Shown here: positions 9,184-18,497 of the stretch, one piece after another
Numbering within the stretch: position 1 is the stretch's first letter
Layout of the letters: each line of letters starts with the position of its first letter
Assembly (NCBI GenBank): GCA_900110595.1
Contig: FOEZ01000004.1
Location: 62,001 to 126,000 of the forward strand
Reading direction: 5' to 3'
Length of the DNA stretch: 64,000 bases
DNA from: Arthrobacter sp. OV608
GTDB lineage: Bacteria > Actinomycetota > Actinomycetes > Actinomycetales > Micrococcaceae
Made by a program: the position numbers and the translations under genes
Notes under the pieces: generated by a model
The model's input: the letters and a program-made list of their open reading frames with translations, nothing else
Told to the model about the DNA's origin: nothing
The model's database searches: none

Positions 9184-9702
9184 TCAGCTCCGCTGGAACG
9201 ACGAGCTCATGAACGGGACGTAGGCAGAGCCAGTCCCGTCGGCCACTCCCGCTTCCTCATGCATCCCGCCGTCCCCCGTGGCCTTGTCGCCACGGGTACG
9301 AAGCTCCGTCACATGCGTCAGCACGTCGCCATCCACGCGCAGCGTATGGCGGGTCCACCCGGCACCGCCGCGGCGCTCCACGCGCAGGGCTCCGTTGTGC
9401 CATGTGCACCGGACCGCAGCCGCCGGTGCCGGGCCTGCATTGTCCACGTAGTACCAGAAAACGTCCTGATGATCCGGATCGACCGTGAAGATGCCATGGC
9501 CTTCGAAATGCGTCCCGTCCGGTTCGCGGTGACTATAGCTCTGCACCACCGCGGACCCGCCCGCTACCGGGGTGTACGTCACCTCGGCATCGACAGTTCG
9601 CTCGGGGCCCCAGGCACCAGCAGCGAACCGGGTACTCCCGCGCCAGTGGCCCAGGAATCCTGCCAGGGCCCGCGGGGCGCGGCCGGGAGGGATCCGTTCC
9701 AC
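9184..9702 (-). CDS. DUF1579-like conserved protein
   Basis: About 172 residues starting at GTG 9702, which has GGAGG eight bases upstream; a GTG at 9711 is also possible but sits directly against the SD. The protein opens LAGFLGHWRGSTRF and has the alternating beta-strand pattern typical of DUF1579-like lipocalin/barrel proteins (VTYTPVAGGSAVVQSY, GIFTVDPDHQDVFWYYVDN, CTWHNGALRVERRGG). No signal peptide or membrane segment is seen. The substrate is unknown. It is transcribed leftward, downstream of the 19-bp tandem repeat, and converges on the HNH gene. Confidence 0.7.
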   Translation of the reverse strand: MERIPPGRAPRALAGFLGHWRGSTRFAAGAWGPERTVDAEVTYTPVAGGSAVVQSYSHREPDGTHFEGHGIFTVDPDHQDVFWYYVDNAGPAPAAAVRCTWHNGALRVERRGGAGWTRHTLRVDGDVLTHVTELRTRGDKATGDGGMHEEAGVADGTGSAYVPFMSSSFQRS

Positions 9703-9751
9703 ATCCCTCACCTCCAGAACTGAAGCCTTGCCCGGTCACCGGCCAGGTCCT

Positions 9752-9827
9752 GCCGTTCCTGCTGAATCAAGCCGTTCGTGTTGAATCAAGCCGTTCCTGC
9801 TGAATCAAGCCGTTCGTGCCAAATCCA
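9752..9827. repeat. Four-copy 19-bp tandem repeat
   Basis: Units start at 9752, 9771, 9790 and 9809. Units 1 and 3 are identical (GCCGTTCCTGCTGAATCAA). Unit 2 has two changes and unit 4 is diverged at its end. It lies between the M16 peptidase stop and the DUF1579-like start, where both genes run leftward. A 19-bp period would not keep a reading frame, consistent with a non-coding location. Confidence 0.9.
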
Positions 9828-9858
9828 GCTGTTCCGGCCAGGTCCGCGGTTTGCCCGG

Positions 9859-11202
9859 TTAGAGCCCGAAAGTCTCGGTCTCCTCAAAGGGTCCCACAAC
9901 AGTCACGGTCCTGGGTGCCGCAGCCAGCTCCGCCGCAAGGTCCTGGACCTGCTCGGCCGTCACAGCCTTGATGAGCCGCAGGGTTTCATCGATGTCCTGG
10001 TACTCACCGGAGACGAGTTCGGCCCGGCCCAGCCGGGACATCCGCGAGCCCGTGTCCTCAAGGGCCAGCACGATGCCGCCACAGAGCTGGCCTACGGCCT
10101 TGCGGAGCTCGTCGTCGGAAATTCCATGCTCGGCAAGCTTCTCCAACTCAATGGACAGCAGGTCCAGGACCTGGCGCACCTTGGATGGGGTGCAGCCGGC
10201 GTACATGCCGAAGTACCCGGCATCGGCGTAGGAGGACGCGAAGGAATACGTGGAGTAAACGAGGCCGCGCTTCTCACGGATCTCCTGGAACAGGCGCGAG
10301 GACATGCCTCCGCCCAGAACCGCGTTCAGGACGCTCATGACATAGCGGCGTTCGTCGGTGGCGACGATGGTGGGGCAGCCCATGATGATGTTCGCCTGCT
10401 CCACCGCCCGCTTGACCACGTGCAGGCCTGCGGTCCCGGTGATCAGGGCCCGGTCCGTGGAACGGCGCTCGACGGGCGCGGCGTCAGCCTTCAGCGACCA
10501 GCCCGCAGACTCGAGGGCGTCCACCACAAGGTTGCAAACGACGTCGTGCTCCAGGCCCCCGGCAGCGGTGATCACCAGTTCATCGGGCCGGTAATACCGC
10601 TGATAGTGTTCCCACACGGAGTCGCGGGCAACGGCCTTAATGGCATCGGGCGTGCCGCCGATGGGCCGGCCCAGGGGATGGTTGCCGAGTACAGCGGAGA
10701 CAAAGTGTTCGTGTGCGACGTCGGTGGGGTCGTCGCTGTCCATCGCGATTTCCTCGAGGATGACGTCGCGTTCCTGCTCCATCTCCGCCGGGTCCAGCAC
10801 CGCTCCGGTGATCATGTCCGCAATGACATCGATGGCCATGGGCAGGTCCGAGTCCAGGACGCGGGCGAAGTAGCAGGTGCTTTCCTTCGCAGTGGCTGCA
10901 TTTGACTCACCGCCTACCTCGTCAAAGGCGGAAGCGATTTCAAGGGCGGTTCGGCGCTTTGTCCCCTTGAACAGGAGATGCTCCAGGAAGTGGGTGGATC
11001 CGTGCTGTCCGGGAGCCTCGTCCCGGGAACCCACTCCCACCCAAAAACCGATGGTCGCAGACCGCTGCCCCGGCATTGCCTCCGTCAGCACCCGCACTCC
11101 CCCGGGCAGCACGGAACGCCGGACCTCGGAGCCGCCGTCGGAACCGTGGACCAGGGTGTCGCCGCGGTGGTTCTGCTCAAGCGGCAGGGGTACAACAGTC
11201 AT
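9859..11202 (-). CDS. M16 family zinc metallopeptidase (processing-peptidase type)
   Basis: Has 447 residues. The inverted zinc motif HFLEH is at 71-75, followed by the conserved region AFDEVGGESNAATAKESTCYFARV and a downstream acidic segment (QERDVILEEIAM) expected to supply the third zinc ligand. The inactive-type second M16 domain (M16_C) fills the C-terminal half, with RGLVYSTYSF. Homologues such as M. tuberculosis Rv2782c (PepR) sit next to gpsI/pnp, as here. No signal peptide, so it is a cytoplasmic peptidase. Its physiological substrate is unknown. It starts 126 bp below the pnp stop, with a strong hairpin in between. Confidence 0.93.
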   Translation of the reverse strand: MTVVPLPLEQNHRGDTLVHGSDGGSEVRRSVLPGGVRVLTEAMPGQRSATIGFWVGVGSRDEAPGQHGSTHFLEHLLFKGTKRRTALEIASAFDEVGGESNAATAKESTCYFARVLDSDLPMAIDVIADMITGAVLDPAEMEQERDVILEEIAMDSDDPTDVAHEHFVSAVLGNHPLGRPIGGTPDAIKAVARDSVWEHYQRYYRPDELVITAAGGLEHDVVCNLVVDALESAGWSLKADAAPVERRSTDRALITGTAGLHVVKRAVEQANIIMGCPTIVATDERRYVMSVLNAVLGGGMSSRLFQEIREKRGLVYSTYSFASSYADAGYFGMYAGCTPSKVRQVLDLLSIELEKLAEHGISDDELRKAVGQLCGGIVLALEDTGSRMSRLGRAELVSGEYQDIDETLRLIKAVTAEQVQDLAAELAAAPRTVTVVGPFEETETFGL

Positions 11203-11250
11203 TGAGGCCTTTCAAAAGGGGCAGCCGGGATCTGGCTGCCATCGTAACAG

Positions 11251-11285
11251 CGGCGGGGCCGGTGGATCATCCACCGGCCCCGCCG
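11251..11285 (-). terminator. Perfect 15-bp hairpin downstream of pnp
   Basis: Arms CGGCGGGGCCGGTGG (11251-11265) and CCACCGGCCCCGCCG (11271-11285) are perfect complements around the loop ATCAT. It lies 43 bp past the pnp stop. On the minus strand no clear U tract follows, so it is a GC-rich terminator or a 3'-end stabilising structure rather than a textbook intrinsic terminator. Confidence 0.75.
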
Positions 11286-11327
11286 ATTCATACAAGTGCT
11301 GCGGGCTTGGCCCGCAAGCCGGAGCTG

Positions 11328-13589
11328 TTAGACGTCAGCGCCTTCAGCAGGTTCGGTGGTGTGGGCGCGCTCGGTCTCTACCTCGGCGCCTTCTTCCTCG
11401 GCAACCACCGGGGCGAGCGAGAGCTTTCCGCGGTCGTCGATCTTGGTGATCTCCACCTGGACCTTCTGGCCCACCGAGACAACGTCGTCGACGTTGTCCA
11501 CGCGCTTGCCGTTGGCCAGCTTGCGCAGCTCGGAGATGTGCAGGAGGCCGTCCTTGCCCGGGGTCAGCGACACGAAGGCACCGAAGGTGGTGGTCTTGAC
11601 GACCGTACCCAGGTAACGCTCGCCGATTTCCGGGACCTGCGGGTTGGCAATGGCGTTGATGGCGGAGCGTGCTGCTTCTGCAGACGGACCGTTGGTGGCG
11701 CCAATGTAGACCGTGCCGTCGTCCTCAATGGAGATGTCGGCGCCGGTGTCTTCCTGGATCTGGTTGATCATCTTGCCCTTGGGGCCGATGACCTCGCCGA
11801 TCTTGTCCACGGGGATCTTCACGGCGATGACGCGCGGTGCGAACTCGGAGAGCTCGTCCGGGGTGTCGATGGCCGAGTTGATGACCTCGAGGATGTGCAG
11901 GCGTGCTTCGCGGGCCTGCTTCAGGGCTGCTGCCAGCACTGAGGCGGGGATACCGTCGAGCTTGGTGTCCAGCTGGATGGCCGTGACGAACTCGGAGGTA
12001 CCGGCAACCTTGAAGTCCATGTCGCCGAAGGCATCTTCAGCGCCGAGGATGTCGGTCAGTGCCGCGTAGCGGGTCTGACCGTCCACCTGGTCGGAGACCA
12101 GGCCCATGGCGATACCGGCGACGGCGGCCTTCAGGGGCACACCGGCGTTCAGCATGGACAGGGTGGAGGCGCAGACGGAACCCATCGACGTCGAACCGTT
12201 GGATCCGAGGGCCTCGGATACCTGACGGATGGCGTAGGGGAATTCTTCGCGGGACGGCAGGACCGGCACGAGCGCGCGCTCGGCCAGGGCACCGTGGCCG
12301 ATTTCGCGGCGCTTGGGCGAGCCCACGCGGCCGGTTTCACCGGTGGAGTACGGCGGGAAGTTGTAGTTGTGCATGTAGCGCTTGGTCTTCACCGGCGACA
12401 GCGAGTCGATCTGCTGTTCCATCTTCAGCATGTTCAGCGTGGTGACACCCATGATCTGGGTCTCGCCGCGTTCGAAGATGGCCGAACCGTGAACGCGCGG
12501 CAGGACCTCAACTTCGGCGGTGAGCTGGCGGATGTCCGTCAGGCCGCGGCCGTCGATGCGGATCTGGTCCTTGAGGATGCGCTGGCGCACCACGTGCTTG
12601 GTGACCGAGCGGAATGCTGCGGACAGCTCCTTCTCGCGGCCTTCGAACTGGCCAGCCAGGGAAGAGGTGACCTCGTCCTTCAGGGCGTCCGAAGCGTTGT
12701 CGCGCTCCTGCTTGTCGGCGATCTGGAAGACGGCAGCCAGCTTCTCGGCGGCAGCGGCTTCAACAGCGGCGTAAACGTCGTCTTCGTAGTCCAGGAAGAC
12801 CGGGAATTCAACGGTGGGCTTGGCTGCGCGGGCAGCCAGGTCCGCCTGGGCGTCGCAGAGTGCCTTGATGAACGGCTTGGCAGCCTCGAGGCCCTCGGAG
12901 ACAACCTCTTCGGTGGGGGCGGTGGCGCCCTGTTCCTTGATGAGGTTCCAGGAGTTGTCGGTTGCTTCGGCTTCAACCATCATGATGGCGACGTCGTCAC
13001 CGGCAACGCGGCCAGCAACCACCATGTTGAAGACGGAGTTTTCCAGCTGGGAGTGCTTGGGGAAAGCAACCCACTGTGATCCGTTTTCGTCGGCGACCAG
13101 GGCAACGCGGACGCCGCCGATGGGGCCGGAGAACGGCAGGCCGGAAAGCTGCGTGGACATGGAGGAGGCGTTGATGGCCACCACGTCGTAGAGCTCGTCA
13201 GGGTTGATCGCCAGGACGGTCACGACGATCTGGACCTCGTTGCGCAGGCCCTTGATGAAGGCGGGGCGCAGCGGGCGGTCCATCAGGCGGCAGGCCAGGA
13301 TGGCTTCGGTGGACGGGCGGCCTTCACGGCGGAAGAACGAGCCCGGGATGCGGCCGGCGGCGTACATGCGCTCTTCGACGTCGACCGTCAGCGGGAAGAA
13401 GTCAAAGCCTTCACGCGGGTGCTTGCCGGCAGTGGTGGCGGACAGCAGTGCGGTGTCATCGTCGATGTACACCATGGCTGCGCCGGCTGCCTGCTTGGCA
13501 AGGCGGCCGGTTTCGAAGCGGATTACGCGCTTGCCAAAACGGCCATTGTCAATGACTGCTTCCGAGAACTGGATTTCGGGACCCTCCAA
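11328..13589 (-). CDS. pnp: Polyribonucleotide nucleotidyltransferase
   Basis: 3'-5' phosphorolytic exoribonuclease of RNA turnover; in actinobacteria (GpsI) it has also been linked to nucleotide alarmone metabolism. The chosen start is TTG at 13587-13589 ([12 protein letters not shown]): GGAGGTGA ends five bases upstream, and the open frame above it (to 13703) is not conserved. This gives 753 residues. In order: RNase PH domain 1 ([13 protein letters not shown]), helical linker, RNase PH domain 2 ([26 protein letters not shown]), a KH domain ([15 protein letters not shown]) and an S1 domain ([15 protein letters not shown]), then an acidic tail. It follows rpsO with a terminator in the 243-bp gap. 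Confidence 0.97.
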   Translation of the reverse strand: MEGPEIQFSEAVIDNGRFGKRVIRFETGRLAKQAAGAAMVYIDDDTALLSATTAGKHPREGFDFFPLTVDVEERMYAAGRIPGSFFRREGRPSTEAILACRLMDRPLRPAFIKGLRNEVQIVVTVLAINPDELYDVVAINASSMSTQLSGLPFSGPIGGVRVALVADENGSQWVAFPKHSQLENSVFNMVVAGRVAGDDVAIMMVEAEATDNSWNLIKEQGATAPTEEVVSEGLEAAKPFIKALCDAQADLAARAAKPTVEFPVFLDYEDDVYAAVEAAAAEKLAAVFQIADKQERDNASDALKDEVTSSLAGQFEGREKELSAAFRSVTKHVVRQRILKDQIRIDGRGLTDIRQLTAEVEVLPRVHGSAIFERGETQIMGVTTLNMLKMEQQIDSLSPVKTKRYMHNYNFPPYSTGETGRVGSPKRREIGHGALAERALVPVLPSREEFPYAIRQVSEALGSNGSTSMGSVCASTLSMLNAGVPLKAAVAGIAMGLVSDQVDGQTRYAALTDILGAEDAFGDMDFKVAGTSEFVTAIQLDTKLDGIPASVLAAALKQAREARLHILEVINSAIDTPDELSEFAPRVIAVKIPVDKIGEVIGPKGKMINQIQEDTGADISIEDDGTVYIGATNGPSAEAARSAINAIANPQVPEIGERYLGTVVKTTTFGAFVSLTPGKDGLLHISELRKLANGKRVDNVDDVVSVGQKVQVEITKIDDRGKLSLAPVVAEEEGAEVETERAHTTEPAEGADV

Positions 13590-13790
13590 GAGAGTCACCT
13601 CCGTTTCTGTTTGACGGAAGTCCAGCCGCATCAACCCGGCCAGCATCTGTCTACTGGCCCTGCACCCGGTCATCGATCGAGACCCACGGGCCGCCGGCTT
13701 CAATCAACGAAGCCGTTCCCGGGGATCACTACCGAGGACCGCGAATGCGTGATGCGGTTGATCCTCCTGTTTAAATTTTCATTTGAAGAA

Positions 13791-13821
13791 GGCGGCCCGT
13801 TCCGCGATGGAAAGGGCCGCC
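13791..13821 (-). terminator. Intrinsic terminator after rpsO
   Basis: Arms GGCGGCCC (13791-13798) and GGGCCGCC (13814-13821), with an inner TTCC/GGAA pairing. On the minus strand the hairpin is followed by TTCTTCAAAT. It sits 11 bp beyond the rpsO stop and 200 bp before the pnp start. Partial readthrough or processing into pnp is likely, as in other bacteria. Confidence 0.85.
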
Positions 13822-13832
13822 CCTAAGTCCGA

Positions 13833-14102
13833 CTAGCGGCGCAGGCCGAGGCGCTCGATGAGCGAACGGTAGCGGGCGATGTCGGTCTTCTTGAGGTAGC
13901 TCAGCATGCGCTTGCGACGACCAACCATGGCCAGCAGACCGCGCTGGGTGTGGTAATCGTGCTTGTGCTCCTTCATGTGCTCAGTCAGATCCTTGATCCG
14001 CTGGGTCAGGACCGCAACCTGGACCTCCGGTGAACCGGTGTCGCCTTCTCCGGTTGCGTATTCCTTGATGATGGACTGCTTTACAGCGGCGTCAAGTGCC
14101 AC
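13833..14102 (-). CDS. rpsO: 30S ribosomal protein S15
   Basis: Small-subunit protein that binds the central domain of 16S rRNA early in assembly. It has 89 residues, exactly the normal size. [17 protein letters not shown], the internal [15 protein letters not shown] and the terminal [18 protein letters not shown] are diagnostic. The 217 bp upstream contain no gene and should hold its promoter. S15 often autoregulates through its leader, but no specific structure was identified here. Confidence 0.98.
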   Translation of the reverse strand: MALDAAVKQSIIKEYATGEGDTGSPEVQVAVLTQRIKDLTEHMKEHKHDYHTQRGLLAMVGRRKRMLSYLKKTDIARYRSLIERLGLRR

Positions 14103-14319
14103 AATAACTCCTAGGGATGTGCCGTGAGGGCCCAGGTCAGAAACTCACTGCCGGGTCTGCCGCTTGCAGCCGGACCAGGACATCCTGGCCAGCGCCGCGC
14201 GCGGCAGGAACCAGCCGCCACGGACTGCAGCCGGATCCATCGTCCAGTTTACCGGCCCCGTCCCAATCTTGTCGAAACAGGGCCCGCCAAGGAGGCAATC
14301 AGTCGAGGCAGGCACCCAG

Positions 14320-15603
14320 CTAGCGCAGCAGCCGGTCCCGGATCGCCGACATCCCGTGCAGGACTTCCTCGAAGCTGGTGCTCAGCGGCGACAGCCCTAC
14401 GCGGATGCCGTGCGGGGCGCGGAAGTCGGGGATCACGTCGTCATCCCACAGCGCCGCCACCGTCTCCTTGCTGAAGGCGGGATGGTCCAGGGTGATGTGG
14501 CTGCCCCGCTCCCCCGGTCCCCGCGGCGTGGCAAGCTCCACGCCCAACGGGGCCAGCAAGGCATCGAAGACCTCGATGGCGAAGGTGGTCAGCTGCACTG
14601 ACTTCTCCCGGATGGCAGCCATGCTTGCCTCTTCGATGAGGTCCAGCGTGCCGCGCATGGCGAGCATCCCAAAAATTGCCGGCGTCCCGCTGAGGAATCC
14701 GCGGATGCCGGGAGCAGGCTCATACCCGGCCGCCATTTCGAACGCATCCTTGCGTCCCATCCACCCCCAAATGGGCTGGTTGAGTGTGCCGACGTGCCGG
14801 TGGTTGACGTACGCGAACGCGGGCGACCCCGGCCCCCCGTTGAGGTACTTGTACGTGCAGCCGGCAGCAAAGTCCACGCCCGCACCGTCCAGGTCCAGCT
14901 CCACAGACCCCGCGGAATGGCAAAGATCCCACACCACCAGCGCACCGGCGTCGTGCACCGCTTGGGTGATGGCCGGCAGGTCAGCCAAATGGCCGGAACG
15001 GTAGGCGATGTGGCTCAAAAGTACGACGGCGGTGCGCGGCCCTGTCACCTGGCGGACCTGGTCAACGGTCACCCCGGCCGCGGGATCTGTTTCGATCCAG
15101 CGGAGGGTCAGGCCTTCCTCGAGGGCGATGCCCTCGACAAGGTAGCGGTCCGTGGGGAAGTTTTCGGTGTCCAGTACCAGCTCGTTCCGGTCCGGGTCGG
15201 AAACGGCCGCGAGGGCTGCGCGGATAAGTTTGTACAGGACCACCGTGGTGGAATCGGCGATGATGGTCTGCCCCGGAGCCGCGCCGAGCACGGCCCGTCC
15301 CAGCTGGTCGCCGATGGCCTGGGGCAGCTCGAGCCATTCCTCGTCCCAGCCGCGGATTAGGCGGCCGCCCCAGCCGTCCCGGATAAAAGCGCCGGTGTCC
15401 TCCACGGTCCGCTTCAGCGGCCGGCCCAGCGAGTTGCCGTCCAGGTAGGACAGCGGCTTGTCAGTGCCGATGAAGAGGTTCCTGTAGTGCGCCAGCGGGT
15501 CCTGCCGGTCCAGCACGGCAGCGCGCTGCTTCAGGGATGCTTCCGCGCTTTCTGCGTTTCCTGCCGCCGCGTTTCCTGCCACGGGCTGCTGCTGGATGCT
15601 CAT
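14320..15603 (-). CDS. kynU: Kynureninase
   Basis: PLP enzyme that hydrolyses kynurenine (or 3-hydroxykynurenine) to anthranilate (or 3-hydroxyanthranilate) plus alanine. Has 427 residues from ATG 15603 (MSIQQQPVAGN). The open frame further upstream is inside kynA. YLDGNSLGRPLK near the N-terminus, WDLCHSAGSVELDLDGAGVDFAAG and the PLP-lysine segment CTYKYLNGGPG are typical. Start and kynA stop overlap as ATGA, so the two are translationally coupled. No arylformamidase (KynB) is seen here. The pair sits between rpsO and ribF, which are closer neighbours in many actinobacteria. Confidence 0.95.
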   Translation of the reverse strand: MSIQQQPVAGNAAAGNAESAEASLKQRAAVLDRQDPLAHYRNLFIGTDKPLSYLDGNSLGRPLKRTVEDTGAFIRDGWGGRLIRGWDEEWLELPQAIGDQLGRAVLGAAPGQTIIADSTTVVLYKLIRAALAAVSDPDRNELVLDTENFPTDRYLVEGIALEEGLTLRWIETDPAAGVTVDQVRQVTGPRTAVVLLSHIAYRSGHLADLPAITQAVHDAGALVVWDLCHSAGSVELDLDGAGVDFAAGCTYKYLNGGPGSPAFAYVNHRHVGTLNQPIWGWMGRKDAFEMAAGYEPAPGIRGFLSGTPAIFGMLAMRGTLDLIEEASMAAIREKSVQLTTFAIEVFDALLAPLGVELATPRGPGERGSHITLDHPAFSKETVAALWDDDVIPDFRAPHGIRVGLSPLSTSFEEVLHGMSAIRDRLLR

Positions 15604-16454
15604 TGGCCGATCTCCGTCCTGACGGCGAATAGTTCCGGGAAAAACGTCAGTTCCAGTGCCTTCTGCAGGAATGCGGCACCGCTGGACCCGCCGGTCCCCG
15701 ACTTCATGCCGATGGTCCGCTGCACAGTGCGCAGGTGCCGGAACCGCCACAGCTGGAAGTTGTCCTCCAGGTCCACCAGTTCCTCGCAGGCCTCGTAGGC
15801 GGCCCAGTTGTCGGCAGCATTTTCGTAGATGTGCTTGAACAGCGGAACGAGTTCCGGACTGAATTCATGGGCCAGGGCAACGTCCCGCTTGAGCACGGAC
15901 TCTGGAACCTCAAAGCCCTGCCGCGCCAGGTAGGCCAGGAATTCGTCGTAGATGCTGGGCGCGTTGAGCAATTGCTCCAGCATGGCGTGGGCTTCGGGAT
16001 CGGACTCGAAGACCGAGAGCATCTTGCCGTTTTTGTTGCCGAGGATGAACTCCACGGCGCGGTACTGGCTGGACTGGAATCCCGAGGCATGGCCCAGGAA
16101 CCCGCGGAACTGCGAGTACTCGGTTGGCGTCAGTGTGGCCAGCACGGACCACTGTTCGGTGAGGGTTTTCTGGATGTGCTTGACCCGGGCGATGCCCTTG
16201 AGCGCCGAACCAAGGTCGTCGTCCCGCAGCCACGCCGCGGTGCTGCGCAGCTCATGCAGTACCAGCTTCAGCCACAGCTCGGTGGTCTGGTGCTGGATGA
16301 TGAACAGCATCTCGTCATGGTGTTCCGGCCGGCTGACGGGGTGTTGCGCGCTGAGCAGGGTTGGCAGTTGCAGGTAGGAGGCGTAGCTCATCCTCGAGCT
16401 GAAATCGCGGACAATACCTTCGTCCAGTTTCCTGGTGTTCTTCTCAACGGACAC
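15600..16454 (-). CDS. kynA: Tryptophan 2,3-dioxygenase
   Basis: Heme enzyme that opens the tryptophan indole ring to N-formylkynurenine, first step of the kynurenine route. The protein has 284 residues. MSYASYLQLPTLLSAQHP and LFIIQHQTTELWLKL (substrate-site segment with the active-site His) are present. The heme-ligand His is in LWRFRHLRTVQRTIG, with the closing motif GMKSGTGGSSGAAFL. Co-transcribed with kynU. Together they convert tryptophan toward anthranilate if a formamidase is supplied in trans. No regulator is adjacent. Confidence 0.96.
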   Translation of the reverse strand: MSVEKNTRKLDEGIVRDFSSRMSYASYLQLPTLLSAQHPVSRPEHHDEMLFIIQHQTTELWLKLVLHELRSTAAWLRDDDLGSALKGIARVKHIQKTLTEQWSVLATLTPTEYSQFRGFLGHASGFQSSQYRAVEFILGNKNGKMLSVFESDPEAHAMLEQLLNAPSIYDEFLAYLARQGFEVPESVLKRDVALAHEFSPELVPLFKHIYENAADNWAAYEACEELVDLEDNFQLWRFRHLRTVQRTIGMKSGTGGSSGAAFLQKALELTFFPELFAVRTEIGQ

Positions 16455-16544
16455 GGTACTGCCTTTCGCTCCTGCGCTTGTCGCCTGCGGCTTGGCTGGA
16501 ATTCCTGCCTGCGCTTCCTGCCTGTGGCGCCGACGTTCGGACCG

Positions 16545-17528
16545 TCAGCGCCTGGCCAGGAGGTTGTGGGCCTGGACCACGTCCAGGCGCATCTGGTCCA
16601 CCAGCGCCTCAGGCCCACGATAGGCCACCATGCCCCGGAGCCGGGCCACAAATTCAACAACTACTGTCTGGCCGTACAGATCGAAGTCTTCCACCGCTTC
16701 TTGCGGGCGGTCGATCACGTGCGCTTCCACCTGCCGGCTCACGCCGTCGAACGTGGGATTGGATCCCACTGAGATGGCCGCGGGCCACCGTGTCCCAGCC
16801 TGGTCCACGAGCCAGCCGGCGTAGATGCCGTCGGCGGGGATGAGTCCGCTGGCGTTGGAGGAGAGATTGGCGGTGGGGAATCCGAGGGCGCGGCCGCGGG
16901 CAGCGCCGTGGACCACTTCGCCGCGGATCCGGTGGGAACGGCCCAGCACTGCGGCCGCGGTGGCCACGTCCCCTTCCTGGAGGGCTTCGCGGACCCAGGT
17001 GGAGGAGCAGCGGCGGTCCGTGCCGTCGTCGCTATGCAGGGGGTAGCCCTCCGAGCCGAACTCGCTGATCACCTGGACGTCGAAGCCGAACTTCCCGCCC
17101 AGGGCCTTCATGGTGTCCAGGTCGCCGGAATTGCCGCGGCCGAAGCGGGCGTCGTGGCCGATCACCACGTGGCTCGCGTGCAAGCAGTCCACCACGAACT
17201 GCTCCACGAACTCTTCCGCGGTGAGGCTGGCGAGGTCCAGGGAGTACTTCATCACCAGGATGGCGTCCAAACCCAGTTCGCCCAGCGCCTCAAGCTTGTC
17301 CTCAAGCCCCATGATCAGTTCAGGTGCCGACTCAGGGCGGTGGATCAGGGCCGGGTGGGGATCAAAGGTGACTGCCACGGACCTGGACCTGGTGAGCCGG
17401 GCGGTGCGGATCAGCTCGGACAGCACCTGCTGGTGGCCGCGGTGGACGCCGTCGAAGTTGCCGAAGGTGACAACAGATGGGCCGAAGTCCGCCGGGACTT
17501 CGGACGGATCGTTCCAGATGTAGACCAT
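16545..17528 (-). CDS. ribF: Bifunctional riboflavin kinase / FAD synthetase
   Basis: Phosphorylates riboflavin to FMN and adenylylates FMN to FAD. Has 327 residues from ATG 17528 (MVYIWNDPSEV), chosen because AAGGCGAGGG precedes it; the frame stays open to 17582 but is not conserved there. The N-terminal nucleotidylyltransferase domain carries TFGNFDGVHRGHQQ and GHDARFGRGNSGD. The C-terminal riboflavin kinase domain has GEVVHGAARGRALGFPTANL. Neighbourhood near truB and rpsO is conserved in actinobacteria. Confidence 0.96.
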   Translation of the reverse strand: MVYIWNDPSEVPADFGPSVVTFGNFDGVHRGHQQVLSELIRTARLTRSRSVAVTFDPHPALIHRPESAPELIMGLEDKLEALGELGLDAILVMKYSLDLASLTAEEFVEQFVVDCLHASHVVIGHDARFGRGNSGDLDTMKALGGKFGFDVQVISEFGSEGYPLHSDDGTDRRCSSTWVREALQEGDVATAAAVLGRSHRIRGEVVHGAARGRALGFPTANLSSNASGLIPADGIYAGWLVDQAGTRWPAAISVGSNPTFDGVSRQVEAHVIDRPQEAVEDFDLYGQTVVVEFVARLRGMVAYRGPEALVDQMRLDVVQAHNLLARR

Positions 17529-17601
17529 CACCCTCGCCTTTAACTGCGTGCAAGTATCAACGTTCAGGACCGTACCGGCCACGGAACTCTCTAAAGATTA
17601 C

Positions 17602-17659
17602 CCGCACTCAGAGGTGCGGCTTTGCCAAGGGCCGGCTGCGGGAACCCGGCCCCTTGGCA
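17602..17659 (-). terminator. Two consecutive stem-loops downstream of the membrane-protein pair
   Basis: The first, next to the stop at 17661, pairs TGCCAAGGGCCGG (17623-17635) with CCGGCCCCTTGGCA (17646-17659), with one bulge. The second pairs CCGCAC (17602-17607) with GTGCGG (17614-17619), and on the minus strand runs into GTAATCTTTAG. Together they probably end the truB-membrane-protein transcript ahead of ribF. Confidence 0.65.
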
Positions 17660-17660
17660 G

Positions 17661-18140
17661 TCATGCCTTCAATGAGGGCCGGCGGCGGTACAGCCACACC
17701 AGGCCCAGGATGGGCAGCAGCAACGGGATGAATCCGTAGCCACGGCCAAACAGCGACCAGACGGTCTCGTGCGGGAACTGGACGGAGTCAAACACGCTCA
17801 GGGCGCCCACCACCAGCACGCCCACCAGTTCCACCAGGACCGCGGCGACAGAGACCTTGAACCATGTGCTGCCGGGCTTGGCCAGGGACACTGTGGCCAC
17901 CACGTACACCAGCGCGGCGAAGGCGGACAGCAGGTAGGCCAGCGGCGCCTCGGAAAACTTGGTGAGGATCTGGTACCCGGCGCGGGCAGTGGCTGAAATG
18001 GCGAAGACCGCGTAGACCGCGATCAGCAGTCGCCCCGGCCCGGTGTTGCGGGTGTTCTTGGCACCGGTAGCGCTGGCGGCTGCGCCCTTGGCCGGGGCTT
18101 CGGAGTTCTGGTTTTTCACGTTTGGTGCTTCTTCTTCCAC
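17661..18140 (-). CDS. Small four-helix membrane protein
   Basis: Has 159 residues, starting with GTG at 18140. About 36 polar, Ala/Lys-rich residues lead into four hydrophobic segments (LLIAVYAVFAISATARAGY, YLLSAFAALVYVVATVSL, FKVSVAAVLVELVGVLVVG, and GFIPLLLPILGLVWLY), ending with a basic tail RRRPSLKA. It resembles uncharacterised actinobacterial integral membrane proteins found next to truB. Start and upstream stop are separated by one base, so it is co-translated with the next gene upstream. No catalytic motif is visible; function unknown. Confidence 0.75.
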   Translation of the reverse strand: MEEEAPNVKNQNSEAPAKGAAASATGAKNTRNTGPGRLLIAVYAVFAISATARAGYQILTKFSEAPLAYLLSAFAALVYVVATVSLAKPGSTWFKVSVAAVLVELVGVLVVGALSVFDSVQFPHETVWSLFGRGYGFIPLLLPILGLVWLYRRRPSLKA

Positions 18141-18141
18141 T

Positions 18142-18495
18142 TCAGTACCAGATCTGGTTCATTCGGGCGGCCATCACCAGTGCGGTGACGCCAACAGCGG
18201 CAAGGACAAAGTTGCTCCACCGGGTCCGTTCCAGGATGGACCAGTAGACGGCGGCCGGCGGCAGGAGCATGGCGGTGGCGAGGTAACCCCAGAACTCCCA
18301 GGCCTCCCCGGCGATGGGTTCGCCGGCGATGACCCGCACGATGGATCCCACCAGGTACACCAGCAGTGCCACCTCGACGGCCGCCACCGAGAGGATGGTG
18401 ACGTCGTTCGGGGCTTTCTTGAGGATGCCCGCCAGCAGGCAGGTCCCGGTGGAGATCAGACCAACCACCAGGATGATGTAGAAATACGCGTCCAC
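18142..18495 (-). CDS. Small membrane protein, unknown function
   Basis: Has 117 residues with four predicted transmembrane helices (YFYIILVVGLISTGTCLLAG, VTILSVAAVEVALLVYLVG, WGYLATAMLLPPAAVYWSI, WSNFVLAAVGVTALVMAA). It starts 2 nt after the truB stop and ends one base before the next membrane gene, so truB and the two membrane proteins form one transcription unit. Pairing and size suggest a two-subunit membrane complex. That is inference only; no motif identifies a transported substrate. Confidence 0.75.
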   Translation of the reverse strand: MDAYFYIILVVGLISTGTCLLAGILKKAPNDVTILSVAAVEVALLVYLVGSIVRVIAGEPIAGEAWEFWGYLATAMLLPPAAVYWSILERTRWSNFVLAAVGVTALVMAARMNQIWY

Positions 18496-18497
18496 GC

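Noticed and set aside
9752..9827. CRISPR or phage attachment site
   Set aside because: Direct tandem repeats without spacers, no integrase or tRNA nearby.
11251..11285. Operator palindrome for the M16 peptidase
   Set aside because: Position just past the pnp stop and a perfect GC-rich stem with a five-base loop fit an RNA 3'-end hairpin better.
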